Shown here in pieces: positions 23,166 to 31,215 of a stretch of DNA of 32,163 nt. The translations under genes and the position numbers were made by a program. The notes beneath the pieces are model-generated. The model was given only the letters and a program-made list of their open reading frames with translations. It was not told where the DNA came from and searched no databases. The DNA is from Peptococcaceae bacterium (GTDB lineage: Bacteria; Bacillota; Peptococcia; DRI-13; UBA5745): NCBI GenBank assembly GCA_031264885.1, contig JAISDM010000016.1, positions 1 to 32,163 on the forward strand, written 5' to 3'. Numbering within the stretch: the stretch's first letter is position 1; every line of letters begins with the position of its first letter.

Positions 23166-23198
23166 AGGACTTGTGCAACTTATTATTGCACAAGTCCT
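23166..23198. promoter_or_regulatory. Perfect 13 bp palindrome before esterase 2
   Basis: AGGACTTGTGCAA and its exact complement TTGCACAAGTCCT are separated by seven bases. It lies in the 80 bp between the LysR-C stop and the esterase 2 start, without a T-tract in either direction. It could be an operator or an RNA processing hairpin. Confidence 0.55.
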
Positions 23199-23211
23199 TA
23201 GACGCTCAAGT

Positions 23212-24120
23212 TTAGACCCCCGCCGTTCCGGGGTTGGGCGCGCCTTCCCCGTTTGCCGCTTCATCCACAAACACTCGGACAGACGGGTTATCGGCGGGAT
23301 CGCAGTAGTACATGTTTACGTCGAAAGCGCAAGGCACGGTCGTGACCTGGGAAAGCGCGATATTGCGGTACTCCCCGCTGACCACGGACTTGGGTACGAT
23401 GGTCACGCCGTTTCCAAGGGAAACCATCAGCAAGGCGCTGTCCACATTTGGCACGGGGATCACATTGATCCGCCCGTTCGTATGTTTTTCCGCAAGTATG
23501 CGGTTCTGCGCGTACGGCCCCCAGAATTCGTCGTCAAAAGGCACAAACAGGTTTTCTTTTTCCAACTCTTTCAACTCGACAAACGGGGATTTTTGCAGCC
23601 GGCGGCCTGCCGGGAAAGCCACGAAGGCCGCCTGGCGAAAGGCTGCGGAGCATTTGATTTTATCCAACAGCTGCGTGTACGCGCAGGGGGACAGAAACAC
23701 GTCGTTTTCGAGGATTTCGCGGGATGTGACCGGCCCCCGCGCCACGCTGAGCGACAGGGCGATCCCCCGGTACCGGGCGGAAAACCGATGGATGAAGTCC
23801 AATGTGCCGCGCCCCAGGGAGCTTCTCGTGCAGGCGATTTTGAGCGTTCCGCCATCGGTTTGCCCGCCGATTTTGATGCGGCTTTCCAGTTTCGCGCATT
23901 TTTGAATCAGCCGCGCCGCGTCAAGCGATAACTGCTTGCCCGCCTCCGTCAGGCACATGGCGCGCGTGCTGCGCACGAACAGCTTGAATCCCAATTCTTC
24001 CTCCATTTCAAGGATATGACGGCTCAACACAGACTGGGTGATGTAGAGTTTTTTTGCCGCCAAGCTGTAGCTGCGCGTGTCGGCAAGCACCAGGAACTCC
24101 TGCAGGCGGTTCGTGGTCAT
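23212..24120 (-). CDS. LysR-family transcriptional regulator C
   Basis: The 302-residue protein has the N-terminal winged helix-turn-helix (MTTNRLQEFLVLADT, then LAAKKLYITQSVLSRHILEME) and a C-terminal effector domain. Its ATG overlaps the stop of the preceding LysR gene (ATGA at 24117–24120), so the two regulators are made together. It lies directly upstream of esterase 2 and 80 bp away. The likely role is control of the transporter and esterase genes in response to a pathway metabolite, inferred from context. Confidence 0.9.
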   Translation of the reverse strand: MTTNRLQEFLVLADTRSYSLAAKKLYITQSVLSRHILEMEEELGFKLFVRSTRAMCLTEAGKQLSLDAARLIQKCAKLESRIKIGGQTDGGTLKIACTRSSLGRGTLDFIHRFSARYRGIALSLSVARGPVTSREILENDVFLSPCAYTQLLDKIKCSAAFRQAAFVAFPAGRRLQKSPFVELKELEKENLFVPFDDEFWGPYAQNRILAEKHTNGRINVIPVPNVDSALLMVSLGNGVTIVPKSVVSGEYRNIALSQVTTVPCAFDVNMYYCDPADNPSVRVFVDEAANGEGAPNPGTAGV

Positions 24121-25025
24121 TCCCCGACCCTCCCCTCGCCCGCGGCAAGAAAGGCTTTGAGCGCGTCCGCGAACAATGCCGCTGCCTCATTGGCCGGCTC
24201 CTTCTGACAGTAAAACCGCATCATCGCCTCGCCGCCGTCGCATAGAGAAAGAGCCACCGAGTCCGGCGGGGCTGCCGCCAGAGACGCCAACGGGTACATG
24301 GCCAGCCCTTTTTCCACGGACACCAGGTATTTGAACCATGTCTTGTCCTGGACATCGCCGCACAGCGAATAGGATATTCCCGATTCTTCCAATATCGCCT
24401 CTTGCCGGCGGCGTATGGCGGGTTCCCGGGTCTCCGGGTAGAGTATAAACTGCTCCCCCTCCAGTTCCTTGACGGACACTTCCGTCCGCCCCGCCAGCGG
24501 ATGGTCTTTAGGCACAAACACATACTGGTTCATCACACACACGTCCATGCCGCGTATCTGCGCTGTCTGCTGGGATTCTACGTAAAACGCGAAATACACG
24601 TCCACATCCCCCGCCTCCAGGCTGTCCATCACGCCATAGGCCGCGTCGTCGGTGAATTCCAGGTGCAGGCCGGGGTACATCCGGTTGAAACCGCGCAAAA
24701 ACTGCCTCAGCGCCGGCGGCAGTTCCAGCCCCATCACCGCCAGTTTTAAACGCCTGTACGCGCCGAACGCCGTATCGGCCCCCCGGCGCGCGATCCGCTG
24801 GTAATCCTCCAGAAGCTCGCGGCACTCATCAAAAAAGCATCGCCCGTCCGCCGTCAATTCCACCCGATGGGCATTGCGCGCAAGCAGCCTGACCCCAAGG
24901 CTGTTCTCAAATTTGGAAAAACGCGCGCTCAAAACCGCCGCGGACACCTGAAGCCGTGCCGCCGTCCGCGCAAAACTGCCCGACTCGGCAATCAGGATAA
25001 ATTCTCTCAAACGCTCATAGTTCAT
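24117..25025 (-). CDS. LysR-family transcriptional regulator D
   Basis: The protein has 302 residues from the ATG at 25025 (MNYERLREFILIAESGSF), preceded by GAGGTG; an upstream in-frame extension is not supported. The helix-turn-helix reads RTAARLQVSAAVLSARFSKFE, followed by an effector-binding domain. It follows the DppF-like gene of set 2 by 99 bp and is coupled to LysR-C. The region before it holds a possible extended -10 promoter and a short tandem repeat, so it may be expressed both from the transporter operon and on its own. Confidence 0.9.
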   Translation of the reverse strand: MNYERLREFILIAESGSFARTAARLQVSAAVLSARFSKFENSLGVRLLARNAHRVELTADGRCFFDECRELLEDYQRIARRGADTAFGAYRRLKLAVMGLELPPALRQFLRGFNRMYPGLHLEFTDDAAYGVMDSLEAGDVDVYFAFYVESQQTAQIRGMDVCVMNQYVFVPKDHPLAGRTEVSVKELEGEQFILYPETREPAIRRRQEAILEESGISYSLCGDVQDKTWFKYLVSVEKGLAMYPLASLAAAPPDSVALSLCDGGEAMMRFYCQKEPANEAAALFADALKAFLAAGEGRVGE

Positions 25026-25046
25026 GTCACACCTCAATTCGAGGCA

Positions 25047-25055
25047 ATTGTAGCA
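25047..25055 (-). promoter_or_regulatory. Possible extended -10 promoter of LysR-D
   Basis: On the − strand TGC directly precedes TACAAT (25047–25052), an extended -10 arrangement, 22 bp before the start codon. No good -35 is seen (TTCCAG at 17 bp). CCTC-AATTC-GAGG, a small palindrome, overlaps the ribosome site. Confidence 0.35.
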
Positions 25056-25098
25056 CAAATGCCATGAGACTGGAAGCGGCAAATCCACGGCGGCGGTG

Positions 25099-25124
25099 TG
25101 GTTCCGCGCGATGGTTCCGCGCGG
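25099..25124. repeat. 13 bp tandem repeat after the DppF-like gene
   Basis: TGGTTCCGCGCG plus A or G occurs twice in tandem (25099–25111 and 25112–25124), ending at the stop codon of the set 2 DppF-like gene. GGTTCCGCGC also occurs in the GC-rich intergenic stretch near 31119. Confidence 0.6.
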
Positions 25125-26087
25125 TCAATACGCCCCTGTCTTTTGCGCCTGTGCCTTCACACAGGCTGCCACATGCCCCGGCGCGACCAACTCCAATTTT
25201 TGGGGGCCTTTGCATACCTCCGACGCCTGCGGGCAGCGGGCGGCAAAGCGGCAGCCCGGTTTCGGGTCGATGGGGGATACGATTTCGCCTCTCAGCACAG
25301 CGCGTTCCCTGCGCGCGTGTATATTCGCCGATGGCACGGCGGACAGCAGCGCCCTCGTGTAAGGATGGACCGGCGCCGCAAACAGCTCTTTGGCGGGGCA
25401 TTTCTCAACCAGCTGCCCCAGGTACATGACACAGATGTCGTCGGATATGTGGCGCACCACGGACAGATCGTGAGTGATGAACATGTAGGTCAGGTTTTTT
25501 TCTTGCTGCAGATCCATGAGCAAGTTCAGTATCTGCGCCTGTATGGATACGTCCAGCGCCGATACGGGCTCGTCGCAGACCACGAAGGCCGGATCCAGCG
25601 CCAGCGCCCTGGCGATGACCACCCGCTGGCGGCGCCCGCCGTCCAGTTCGTGCGGGTACGCCAGCCGCAGCCGGGCCGCGATGCCCGCCAAATCCATCAA
25701 CTGTGCGGTTTTTTCGTCCATCTGGCGCTTGTTGTATCTGCGGGACAGATGGAGCGGTTCCTGGATTGTGTCCTCCACCGTGTAGCGCGGGTTCAGGGAC
25801 GAGTAAGGGTCTTGGAAGATAATCTGCGCCTGTTCGCGGAATTTACGCAGCTGTCCTCTGGAGAGGATCGTCACATCCTCGCCGTCCAGGAAAAACCTTC
25901 CGGATGTGCTGTCCTCCAGATGAACCAGCACCCTGCCCAGCGTGGATTTGCCGCAGCCTGACTCCCCCACGATCCCCAATGTGCCGCCTCTGCCGATGGA
26001 AAAAGATACATCGTCCACCGCATGCACCGTACCGCGCTTAGTTTTGAAATGTTTCTTCAGATTTCTGACCTCCAGAAATTCCGGCAT
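25125..26087 (-). CDS. Dpp/Opp-type ABC transporter ATPase, DppF-like (set 2)
   Basis: The protein has 320 residues from the ATG at 26087 (MPEFLEVRNLKKHF), preceded by AAAGGAG; the longer frame overlaps the upstream gene and is not used. Walker A is GESGCGKST, Walker B VVCDEPVSALD and switch ITHDLS. The signature is LDGGRRQRVVIARAL, the same variant as in set 1. The C-terminal GCRFAARCPQASEVC and the later VAAC match the oligopeptide-transporter domain. It energises import together with the DppD-like partner 11 bp upstream. Confidence 0.93.
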   Translation of the reverse strand: MPEFLEVRNLKKHFKTKRGTVHAVDDVSFSIGRGGTLGIVGESGCGKSTLGRVLVHLEDSTSGRFFLDGEDVTILSRGQLRKFREQAQIIFQDPYSSLNPRYTVEDTIQEPLHLSRRYNKRQMDEKTAQLMDLAGIAARLRLAYPHELDGGRRQRVVIARALALDPAFVVCDEPVSALDVSIQAQILNLLMDLQQEKNLTYMFITHDLSVVRHISDDICVMYLGQLVEKCPAKELFAAPVHPYTRALLSAVPSANIHARRERAVLRGEIVSPIDPKPGCRFAARCPQASEVCKGPQKLELVAPGHVAACVKAQAQKTGAY

Positions 26088-26098
26088 GGGGACTCCTT

Positions 26099-27058
26099 TC
26101 ACCGCAAACACCTGCACGTATGCCCCGGTCCGACCGTCTTCATTTCGACGGGCCGCGCGCCGCACTCTCCGTCCATATAGGCGCACCGGGGGGAAAACTT
26201 ACAGCCAACCGGCAGCGCGGTGGGATCCGGCGGCTGCCCGGGAATGGGCGTCAGCCGCGCCACATCCTCCCACATAGACGGAATGGCGGCGAACAGCCCC
26301 ACCGTATAGGGATGCGCCGCGTGGTCGAACACATCCTCCAACGCGCCGTATTCCACGATTTCCCCGGCGTAAATCACCGCCACATAGTCGCACATTTCGG
26401 CTACGACGCCCATGTCATGCGTAATGATGACGGTGGACGTCTCCTTCAAATCATGCAGTCTGTGCATCATATCCAGCATCTGCGCCTGTATGGTCACATC
26501 CAGCGCCGTGGTGGGCTCATCCGCCAACAGCAAGTCCGGGCCGCACGCCAGCGCGGCGGCAATGACCACCCGCTGCTTCATACCGCCGGAAAACTGGTGC
26601 GGGTATTCCCCATACCGCTGCGCCGGGATGCCCACCAACTCCAGCGACATCTCCGCCTGCTGTCTGGCGGCGGCCGCGGAAACATGGTCATGCTTGCGGA
26701 TGACCTCAGCGATCTGGTTACCCACGCACATAACCGGGTTAAGCGCCGTCATCGGGTCTTGGAATATCATAGAGATTCGATTGCCCCGCATATGGCACAT
26801 CTCTCTTTCGGGTAATTTAAGTAAGTCAACACCGTCCAGAAAGATTTCTCCGCCCCGCACGGCGGCAGGCGGCGACTGAAGTATACGCGTGACCGCCCGG
26901 GCGATCGTGGTCTTGCCGGCTCCGGTTTCCCCTACCAACCCCAGCGTTTGTCCCTTCGATAAATCCAGACAGACGCCGTTTACAGCCTGAACTGTTTCGT
27001 ATTTCGTCACATATTCCACCGTTAGACCACGTACGGAAAGAAACGTATCCTGGCTCAT
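26099..27058 (-). CDS. Dpp/Opp-type ABC transporter ATPase, DppD-like (set 2)
   Basis: The 319-residue protein has Walker A GETGAGKTT, signature FSGGMKQRVVIAAAL, Walker B LLLADEPTTALD and switch ITHDMG. The C-terminal Cys-rich segment is GCKFSPRCAYMDGEC with a later HTCRC. The ATG at 27058 follows a GAGGTG site. It lies 46 bp after the DppC-like gene and forms the ATPase pair with the gene after it. Confidence 0.93.
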   Translation of the reverse strand: MSQDTFLSVRGLTVEYVTKYETVQAVNGVCLDLSKGQTLGLVGETGAGKTTIARAVTRILQSPPAAVRGGEIFLDGVDLLKLPEREMCHMRGNRISMIFQDPMTALNPVMCVGNQIAEVIRKHDHVSAAAARQQAEMSLELVGIPAQRYGEYPHQFSGGMKQRVVIAAALACGPDLLLADEPTTALDVTIQAQMLDMMHRLHDLKETSTVIITHDMGVVAEMCDYVAVIYAGEIVEYGALEDVFDHAAHPYTVGLFAAIPSMWEDVARLTPIPGQPPDPTALPVGCKFSPRCAYMDGECGARPVEMKTVGPGHTCRCLR

Positions 27059-27104
27059 CTGACACCTCGTTAGCCTGTCTTGCGGCCATTGCGTTTAACG
27101 AATT

Positions 27105-28016
27105 CTAACGTTTGAGCTTGGGGTCAAGCGCGTCCCGCAGGCTGTCCCCGGTCATGTTGACCGCCAGCACGAACACCAGCAGGAACAACCCCGGGAACAG
27201 CATCATTTGAGGATATTTCTTGATGAAATCCCTGCCGGAACTTAACAGCGCCCCCCATTCCGGCGAATCGACGGGCAGCCCCAGCCCCAAAAAACTCAGT
27301 CCGGCGGCGGACATGATCACCGTACCCACCGACATCGTGGCGCGCACCAATATCGGCGAAAAAGCGTTAGGGATAATATGGCGCGTGATTTTGCGCCAAT
27401 CTCCGCAGTTGATGGAGCTGGCGGCGTCGATATACTCCATCTTCCTGACATTGAGAATGGAGGAACGCATCAGCCGCGCGGTCCCGGCTATCTGCGCCAC
27501 ACCCAGCGCCAGCATGGTATTGAAAAAACCGCCCCCAAAGGCCACCGCCAGCGCCATGTTGAACAGCACGCCGGGGATGGACTGGATGACATCGATGCAC
27601 CGCATGATGAACTCATCCGCGGGCCCGCCGTAGTATCCCGACACGGAGCCGATGGCCACGCCCGAAACAGCGCCGATCAGCGTCGCGCCCAGCCCGAGGA
27701 CAATGGAATATTTGGCGCCGCAGATGACCCGGCTGAAAAGGTCGCGTCCCAAGTCGTCCGTGCCGAACCAGTGCTTCGCGCCGGGCGGCGCGAAGATATC
27801 CCCCGTCATGGTTTCCACGCCGTAAGGCGCCACAAAATCAGCGCAGATGGCCAAAACCGCGAACAATACGATAACGGTCACGCCGATAACCGCCTTCTTG
27901 CTGTCGAGCATCCGCCCTATGACCTGCCTGATCTGTGACGACCTCGCTTGGGCGGAAATGGCGCCGCCGCCCGGCGGTCTCTGATATCCCGCGGCTGTTC
28001 CCTTTGCTGCCGTCAT
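27105..28016 (-). CDS. Dpp/Opp-type ABC transporter permease, DppC-like (set 2)
   Basis: This inner-membrane permease has 303 residues. The N-terminal 25 residues are a variable Ala/Gly-rich tail before RQVIGRMLDSKKAVIGVTVI, the first membrane helix. The segment HWFGTDDLGRDLFSRVICGAK, the EAA loop EYIDAASSINCGDWRKITRHIIPNAFSPI and the ending GDSLRDALDPKLKR are family hallmarks. The ATG at 28016 has GGAGGG six bases upstream. It pairs with the DppB-like protein encoded just before it. Confidence 0.92.
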   Translation of the reverse strand: MTAAKGTAAGYQRPPGGGAISAQARSSQIRQVIGRMLDSKKAVIGVTVIVLFAVLAICADFVAPYGVETMTGDIFAPPGAKHWFGTDDLGRDLFSRVICGAKYSIVLGLGATLIGAVSGVAIGSVSGYYGGPADEFIMRCIDVIQSIPGVLFNMALAVAFGGGFFNTMLALGVAQIAGTARLMRSSILNVRKMEYIDAASSINCGDWRKITRHIIPNAFSPILVRATMSVGTVIMSAAGLSFLGLGLPVDSPEWGALLSSGRDFIKKYPQMMLFPGLFLLVFVLAVNMTGDSLRDALDPKLKR

Positions 28017-28040
28017 TTTATTTCCCTCCGTGACCGTTGG

Positions 28041-28985
28041 TCATTTTCTGCGCCGCGCGGTGCTGTACTGCTCCTTGACGCGGGGATCGACGAATGCCAT
28101 GCCGAGATCCGCCGCCAGCATGACCAGGCTGAAAAACAGAGACGTTATGATTACGCCGCCCATCACAGCGGTAAAATCCCTTTGCCCCACCGCCGTCACC
28201 AAGTAGTTCCCGATCCCTGGTATAGAAAACACTTTCTCAATGATGAGGCCGCCGCCCAGCATGCCGCCGAAATTCATGCCCGCCACCGCTATGATGGGGA
28301 TCAGCGCGTTGGGCAGGGCATGCCTTACGATCACTTCGCCCTCGGACAGCCCCTTGGAACGGGCCATGACGACGAAATCGGAGCGGATGACCTCAAGCAT
28401 GCTGGAACGTGTCTGCCGGGTGATGATGGCCACGCCGTGGAAGCAATTGGCGAGTACAGGCATAATCCAGTATTCGACGCCTCCCATCCCATAAGGCGGC
28501 AGCCAGCCCAGCCGATAAGCGAACAGCAGCACCAGCATCAGGGCCAGCCAGAAACCGGGCGTGGACACGAACAGAAGCGAGAAGGCAGTGGCCAGCGAGT
28601 CGCCGGTTTTGTTCTGGTGCAAGGCCGCGTATACGCCCAGCGGAATCCCGGCAAACACCGAAATCAGAATGCCGAACACCGCGAAAATCAGTGATTTGGG
28701 GAAACGCATGACTATATCCGCGGAAATGCTGGTCTTGTTCACCAGCGCCTTGCCGAAGTCATGTCGAATGAACACATTGTACAGATAATCGCCCAACTGC
28801 ACGATATATGGCCTGTCCAGCCCCATCAGGCGGCGCAGTTCCTCTACCTGTTCCCTCGGGGCGTTGCCCGCCAGCACCTCCGCCGCGTCGCCCGGCGTGA
28901 ACCATATAATGGTAAATACCAGGACAGTGACACCGATGATGATGGGAATCATCAGCGCCAGACGCCTGAAAACATATCGAATCAT
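28041..28985 (-). CDS. Dpp/Opp-type ABC transporter permease, DppB-like (set 2)
   Basis: The 314-residue permease with six predicted helices starts MIRYVFRRLALMIPIIIGVT, the typical first segment, followed by WFTPGDAAE. The EAA loop is DFVVMARSKGLSEGEVIVRHALPNALIP and the C-terminal end is MAFVDPRVKEQY. It is separated from the binding-protein gene by a 99 bp gap containing a short GC hairpin, so it is in the same operon. Confidence 0.92.
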   Translation of the reverse strand: MIRYVFRRLALMIPIIIGVTVLVFTIIWFTPGDAAEVLAGNAPREQVEELRRLMGLDRPYIVQLGDYLYNVFIRHDFGKALVNKTSISADIVMRFPKSLIFAVFGILISVFAGIPLGVYAALHQNKTGDSLATAFSLLFVSTPGFWLALMLVLLFAYRLGWLPPYGMGGVEYWIMPVLANCFHGVAIITRQTRSSMLEVIRSDFVVMARSKGLSEGEVIVRHALPNALIPIIAVAGMNFGGMLGGGLIIEKVFSIPGIGNYLVTAVGQRDFTAVMGGVIITSLFFSLVMLAADLGMAFVDPRVKEQYSTARRRK

Positions 28986-29058
28986 CGCGGTTTTCCTTTT
29001 TCATGTCGTCGTTGTCAATTCGCCCGGGACACATGTGATTGCGTTACGCAGGATCCCC

Positions 29059-29079
29059 CGCCGGCAATATGTGCCGGCG
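29059..29079. other. GC-rich hairpin between binding-protein and permease genes
   Basis: CGCCGGCA / TGCCGGCG form an 8 bp stem with loop ATATG, just after the binding-protein stop. There is no T-tract, so it more likely protects or attenuates the upstream mRNA than ends transcription. Confidence 0.45.
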
Positions 29080-29084
29080 CGCTG

Positions 29085-30740
29085 TTATTCATAATACGCG
29101 TAATCGGCGGAGAATTCGCACGCGCCGACCACCAGGTTGTTCTTGAAATTCGTCACCGTCTCCTTGATGGCGTCCACATAGGAACAGGTGAAATAATTGG
29201 AAAACCACTGGTAAACATAGCAGTTGTCCACCACATAGTCATGTATGGCGTCCAAATCCGCTTGCGCGCCGTCCTTGGAATTGCTTTTGTCAACCAAATT
29301 CTCGAAATCATCGTCGCGGACGCCCCACATGGCCCCATTCACTTGGTTGTTCAAGCCCACGCTGCTGCAGTAGTACGAATAAGACTGAATCAAATAAGGG
29401 CCTTTCAGCGTGGTGGCGGCAATGAAAATATCCCAGCCGCTTGCCAGGTCGTTCAAATATGTAGACTGTGTGGCCGCCTCCACCGCGTTGACCTCCAGCT
29501 TCAGCCCGATTGCGGCCAGGCATGACGCCAGCACGGAACCCGTCTTCTCCGTTTCCGCCCCCGCGGGGCCATAGAATTTCAACACCGTGCCCTCCGGGAT
29601 GCCCGCCTCGGCCAGCATCGCCTTCGCTTTTTCGATGTCATAGTTGTAGTAGTCCCCAGATTCCCACGCCTTGTTGTAGCCGATGGCATAGGGGCTGCCG
29701 AAAGTCGGCGGCGCGTAGCCGATGCCGCTGAGCGCGCCGGTGATCAGTGCGTCATTGTCCGTGGCGTAACAGATGGCCTTGCGCAGCGCTTCGCTGCTGC
29801 ACGCGCTGTACTCGGACGCGTTGAACACAATGGTTTTCATCTGAATGGACTCTTTGCTCTCCACCGTCACGCCGGGGATGGTCCGGGCATCCTCCACGAT
29901 GCTCTCGTTCAGCCACGCGCAAATCTGCGTCCCCGCCGGATCCTCGGTGGAAATGGCCATCTGCGTGGTCTCGCTCACCGTATTGTAGACGATTACGTCC
30001 ACGTTCGCGCGGCTCGTCACGGCGGTCAGCTCCGGCGTCTGCCAGTAATCATCTCTCTTTTCAACCTGTGTCGAGCTGCCGGAAATGAATTCCACGCACA
30101 CATACGGGCCTGTGCCCGCGCAGATTGAACCGTCCGCCTCGGACTTCTCGAAAGCCGCTCTGGCAGCCATCCAGCAAGTTTCGCACACCATCTCGAAGAT
30201 GCCCACGCCGGAATCCGTCAGCTTCATGGTAAACGCGTAGGGCTCTGTCACCTCAATGCTCTCAATGTATTTTGAATCCGCAATGCCGTTCTCATGGGCT
30301 TTGTCAACGCTGAATTTCACATCTTCCGCCGTGAATGGATTGCCGTCGCTGTCGACGATATAGTCATACAGTACGCAGTCGTATGTTACATCGTCCACCT
30401 TCTCCCATGACTTCATCAAGACGCCTTGGAAGCTGTCCGACCCGAACTGCTCCCGTTCCGCCAGGCGTTCATACACACCCGCGTACTGAATGCCCAAGTA
30501 GGGGTTCCATTTGCTGTAGGGGGCGAACACATTGACGGCGCTGGCCAACGCGACCGTGGCCTTTGTCCTCCGTCCTTCCTGCGCGGCGGAAACGACCTGG
30601 CCGTCCGCGGCTTGGTTACCCGCGCTCTGGCCGCCTTCGTTCCCGCCGGACGCGCACCCCGCCAACAGCGCCGCCGCCAAGACTGCGGCCAGACCTCGCG
30701 CCCACGGTTTCTTCATGCCTCTCGACGCTATTGCCGACAT
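29085..30740 (-). CDS. Family-5 solute-binding lipoprotein (peptide/nickel type), set 2
   Basis: The protein has 551 residues from the ATG at 30740, with AGAGGAGG seven bases upstream; a longer frame to 30785 lacks this site. The signal peptide has a KKPWARG n-region, an Ala/Leu core and lipobox LAGC with Cys29, so the protein is a lipoprotein on the outer face of the membrane. The body is a typical family-5 binding protein: NPYLGIQYAGVYERL, DVTYDCVLYDYIVDSDGNPFTAEDVKFSVD, then ALRKAICYATDNDALI. It delivers ligand to the set 2 permease. The ligand cannot be deduced. It is the first gene of the − strand operon. Confidence 0.92.
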   Translation of the reverse strand: MSAIASRGMKKPWARGLAAVLAAALLAGCASGGNEGGQSAGNQAADGQVVSAAQEGRRTKATVALASAVNVFAPYSKWNPYLGIQYAGVYERLAEREQFGSDSFQGVLMKSWEKVDDVTYDCVLYDYIVDSDGNPFTAEDVKFSVDKAHENGIADSKYIESIEVTEPYAFTMKLTDSGVGIFEMVCETCWMAARAAFEKSEADGSICAGTGPYVCVEFISGSSTQVEKRDDYWQTPELTAVTSRANVDVIVYNTVSETTQMAISTEDPAGTQICAWLNESIVEDARTIPGVTVESKESIQMKTIVFNASEYSACSSEALRKAICYATDNDALITGALSGIGYAPPTFGSPYAIGYNKAWESGDYYNYDIEKAKAMLAEAGIPEGTVLKFYGPAGAETEKTGSVLASCLAAIGLKLEVNAVEAATQSTYLNDLASGWDIFIAATTLKGPYLIQSYSYYCSSVGLNNQVNGAMWGVRDDDFENLVDKSNSKDGAQADLDAIHDYVVDNCYVYQWFSNYFTCSYVDAIKETVTNFKNNLVVGACEFSADYAYYE

Positions 30741-30823
30741 CTTTGAACCTCCTCTCACCTCACTGTTACTCTCTGCGTGTTTCATTATTCACGCTTTTAT
30801 TCACGCCTTCGTTTCACAGTAAA

Positions 30824-30851
30824 ATTTTATCATGCCGCAATCGCCGTGTAA
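30824..30851 (-). promoter_or_regulatory. Possible promoter of transporter set 2
   Basis: On the − strand, TTACAC (30846–30851), a 16 bp spacer and TAAAAT (30824–30829) form a plausible sigma-A promoter about 84 bp before the start codon. Two copies of GCGTGAATAA lie in the leader between it and the gene. The AT-rich interval 30852–31040 shows no gene. Confidence 0.35.
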
Positions 30852-31182
30852 ACCCATAACAACCCATTTATTTATTCGTTATTTTTGTTTAATGTGTTCC
30901 GCCTCTTTTTATGTGTTTCGCCTGTCACATTCATATATTCCATTTTTCTGTGTTATTAAATTGATTCCTCTATTGGTTTCTAACCGAGTCCCAAGAAATA
31001 ATTTCCATATTAAAGAATTATATATGCAATATATTTTATAAACGCCCTTTGCATGGAGTTCCGCATCCTTGCGGTCCGCGCGGATTTGCGATAAAATTGA
31101 ACCTGCGCGGCGCGCGCGGTTCCGCGCCAAAGCAGGCGCAGCCACGCGCGCGCAAGGTTTGAATGGCTGTAAACAAATTGAA

Positions 31183-31202
31183 CGCCCGCTTTACGGCGGG
31201 CG
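31183..31202. other. Hairpin in the leader of the lactonase gene
   Basis: CGCCCGC (31183–31189) and GCGGGCG (31196–31202) form a 7 bp stem with a six-base loop, ending two bases before the GAGGT ribosome site of the next gene. The preceding stretch 31040–31160 is very GC-rich with CGCG runs and contains no gene I can support. Confidence 0.4.
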
Positions 31203-31215
31203 GCGAGGTATTACA

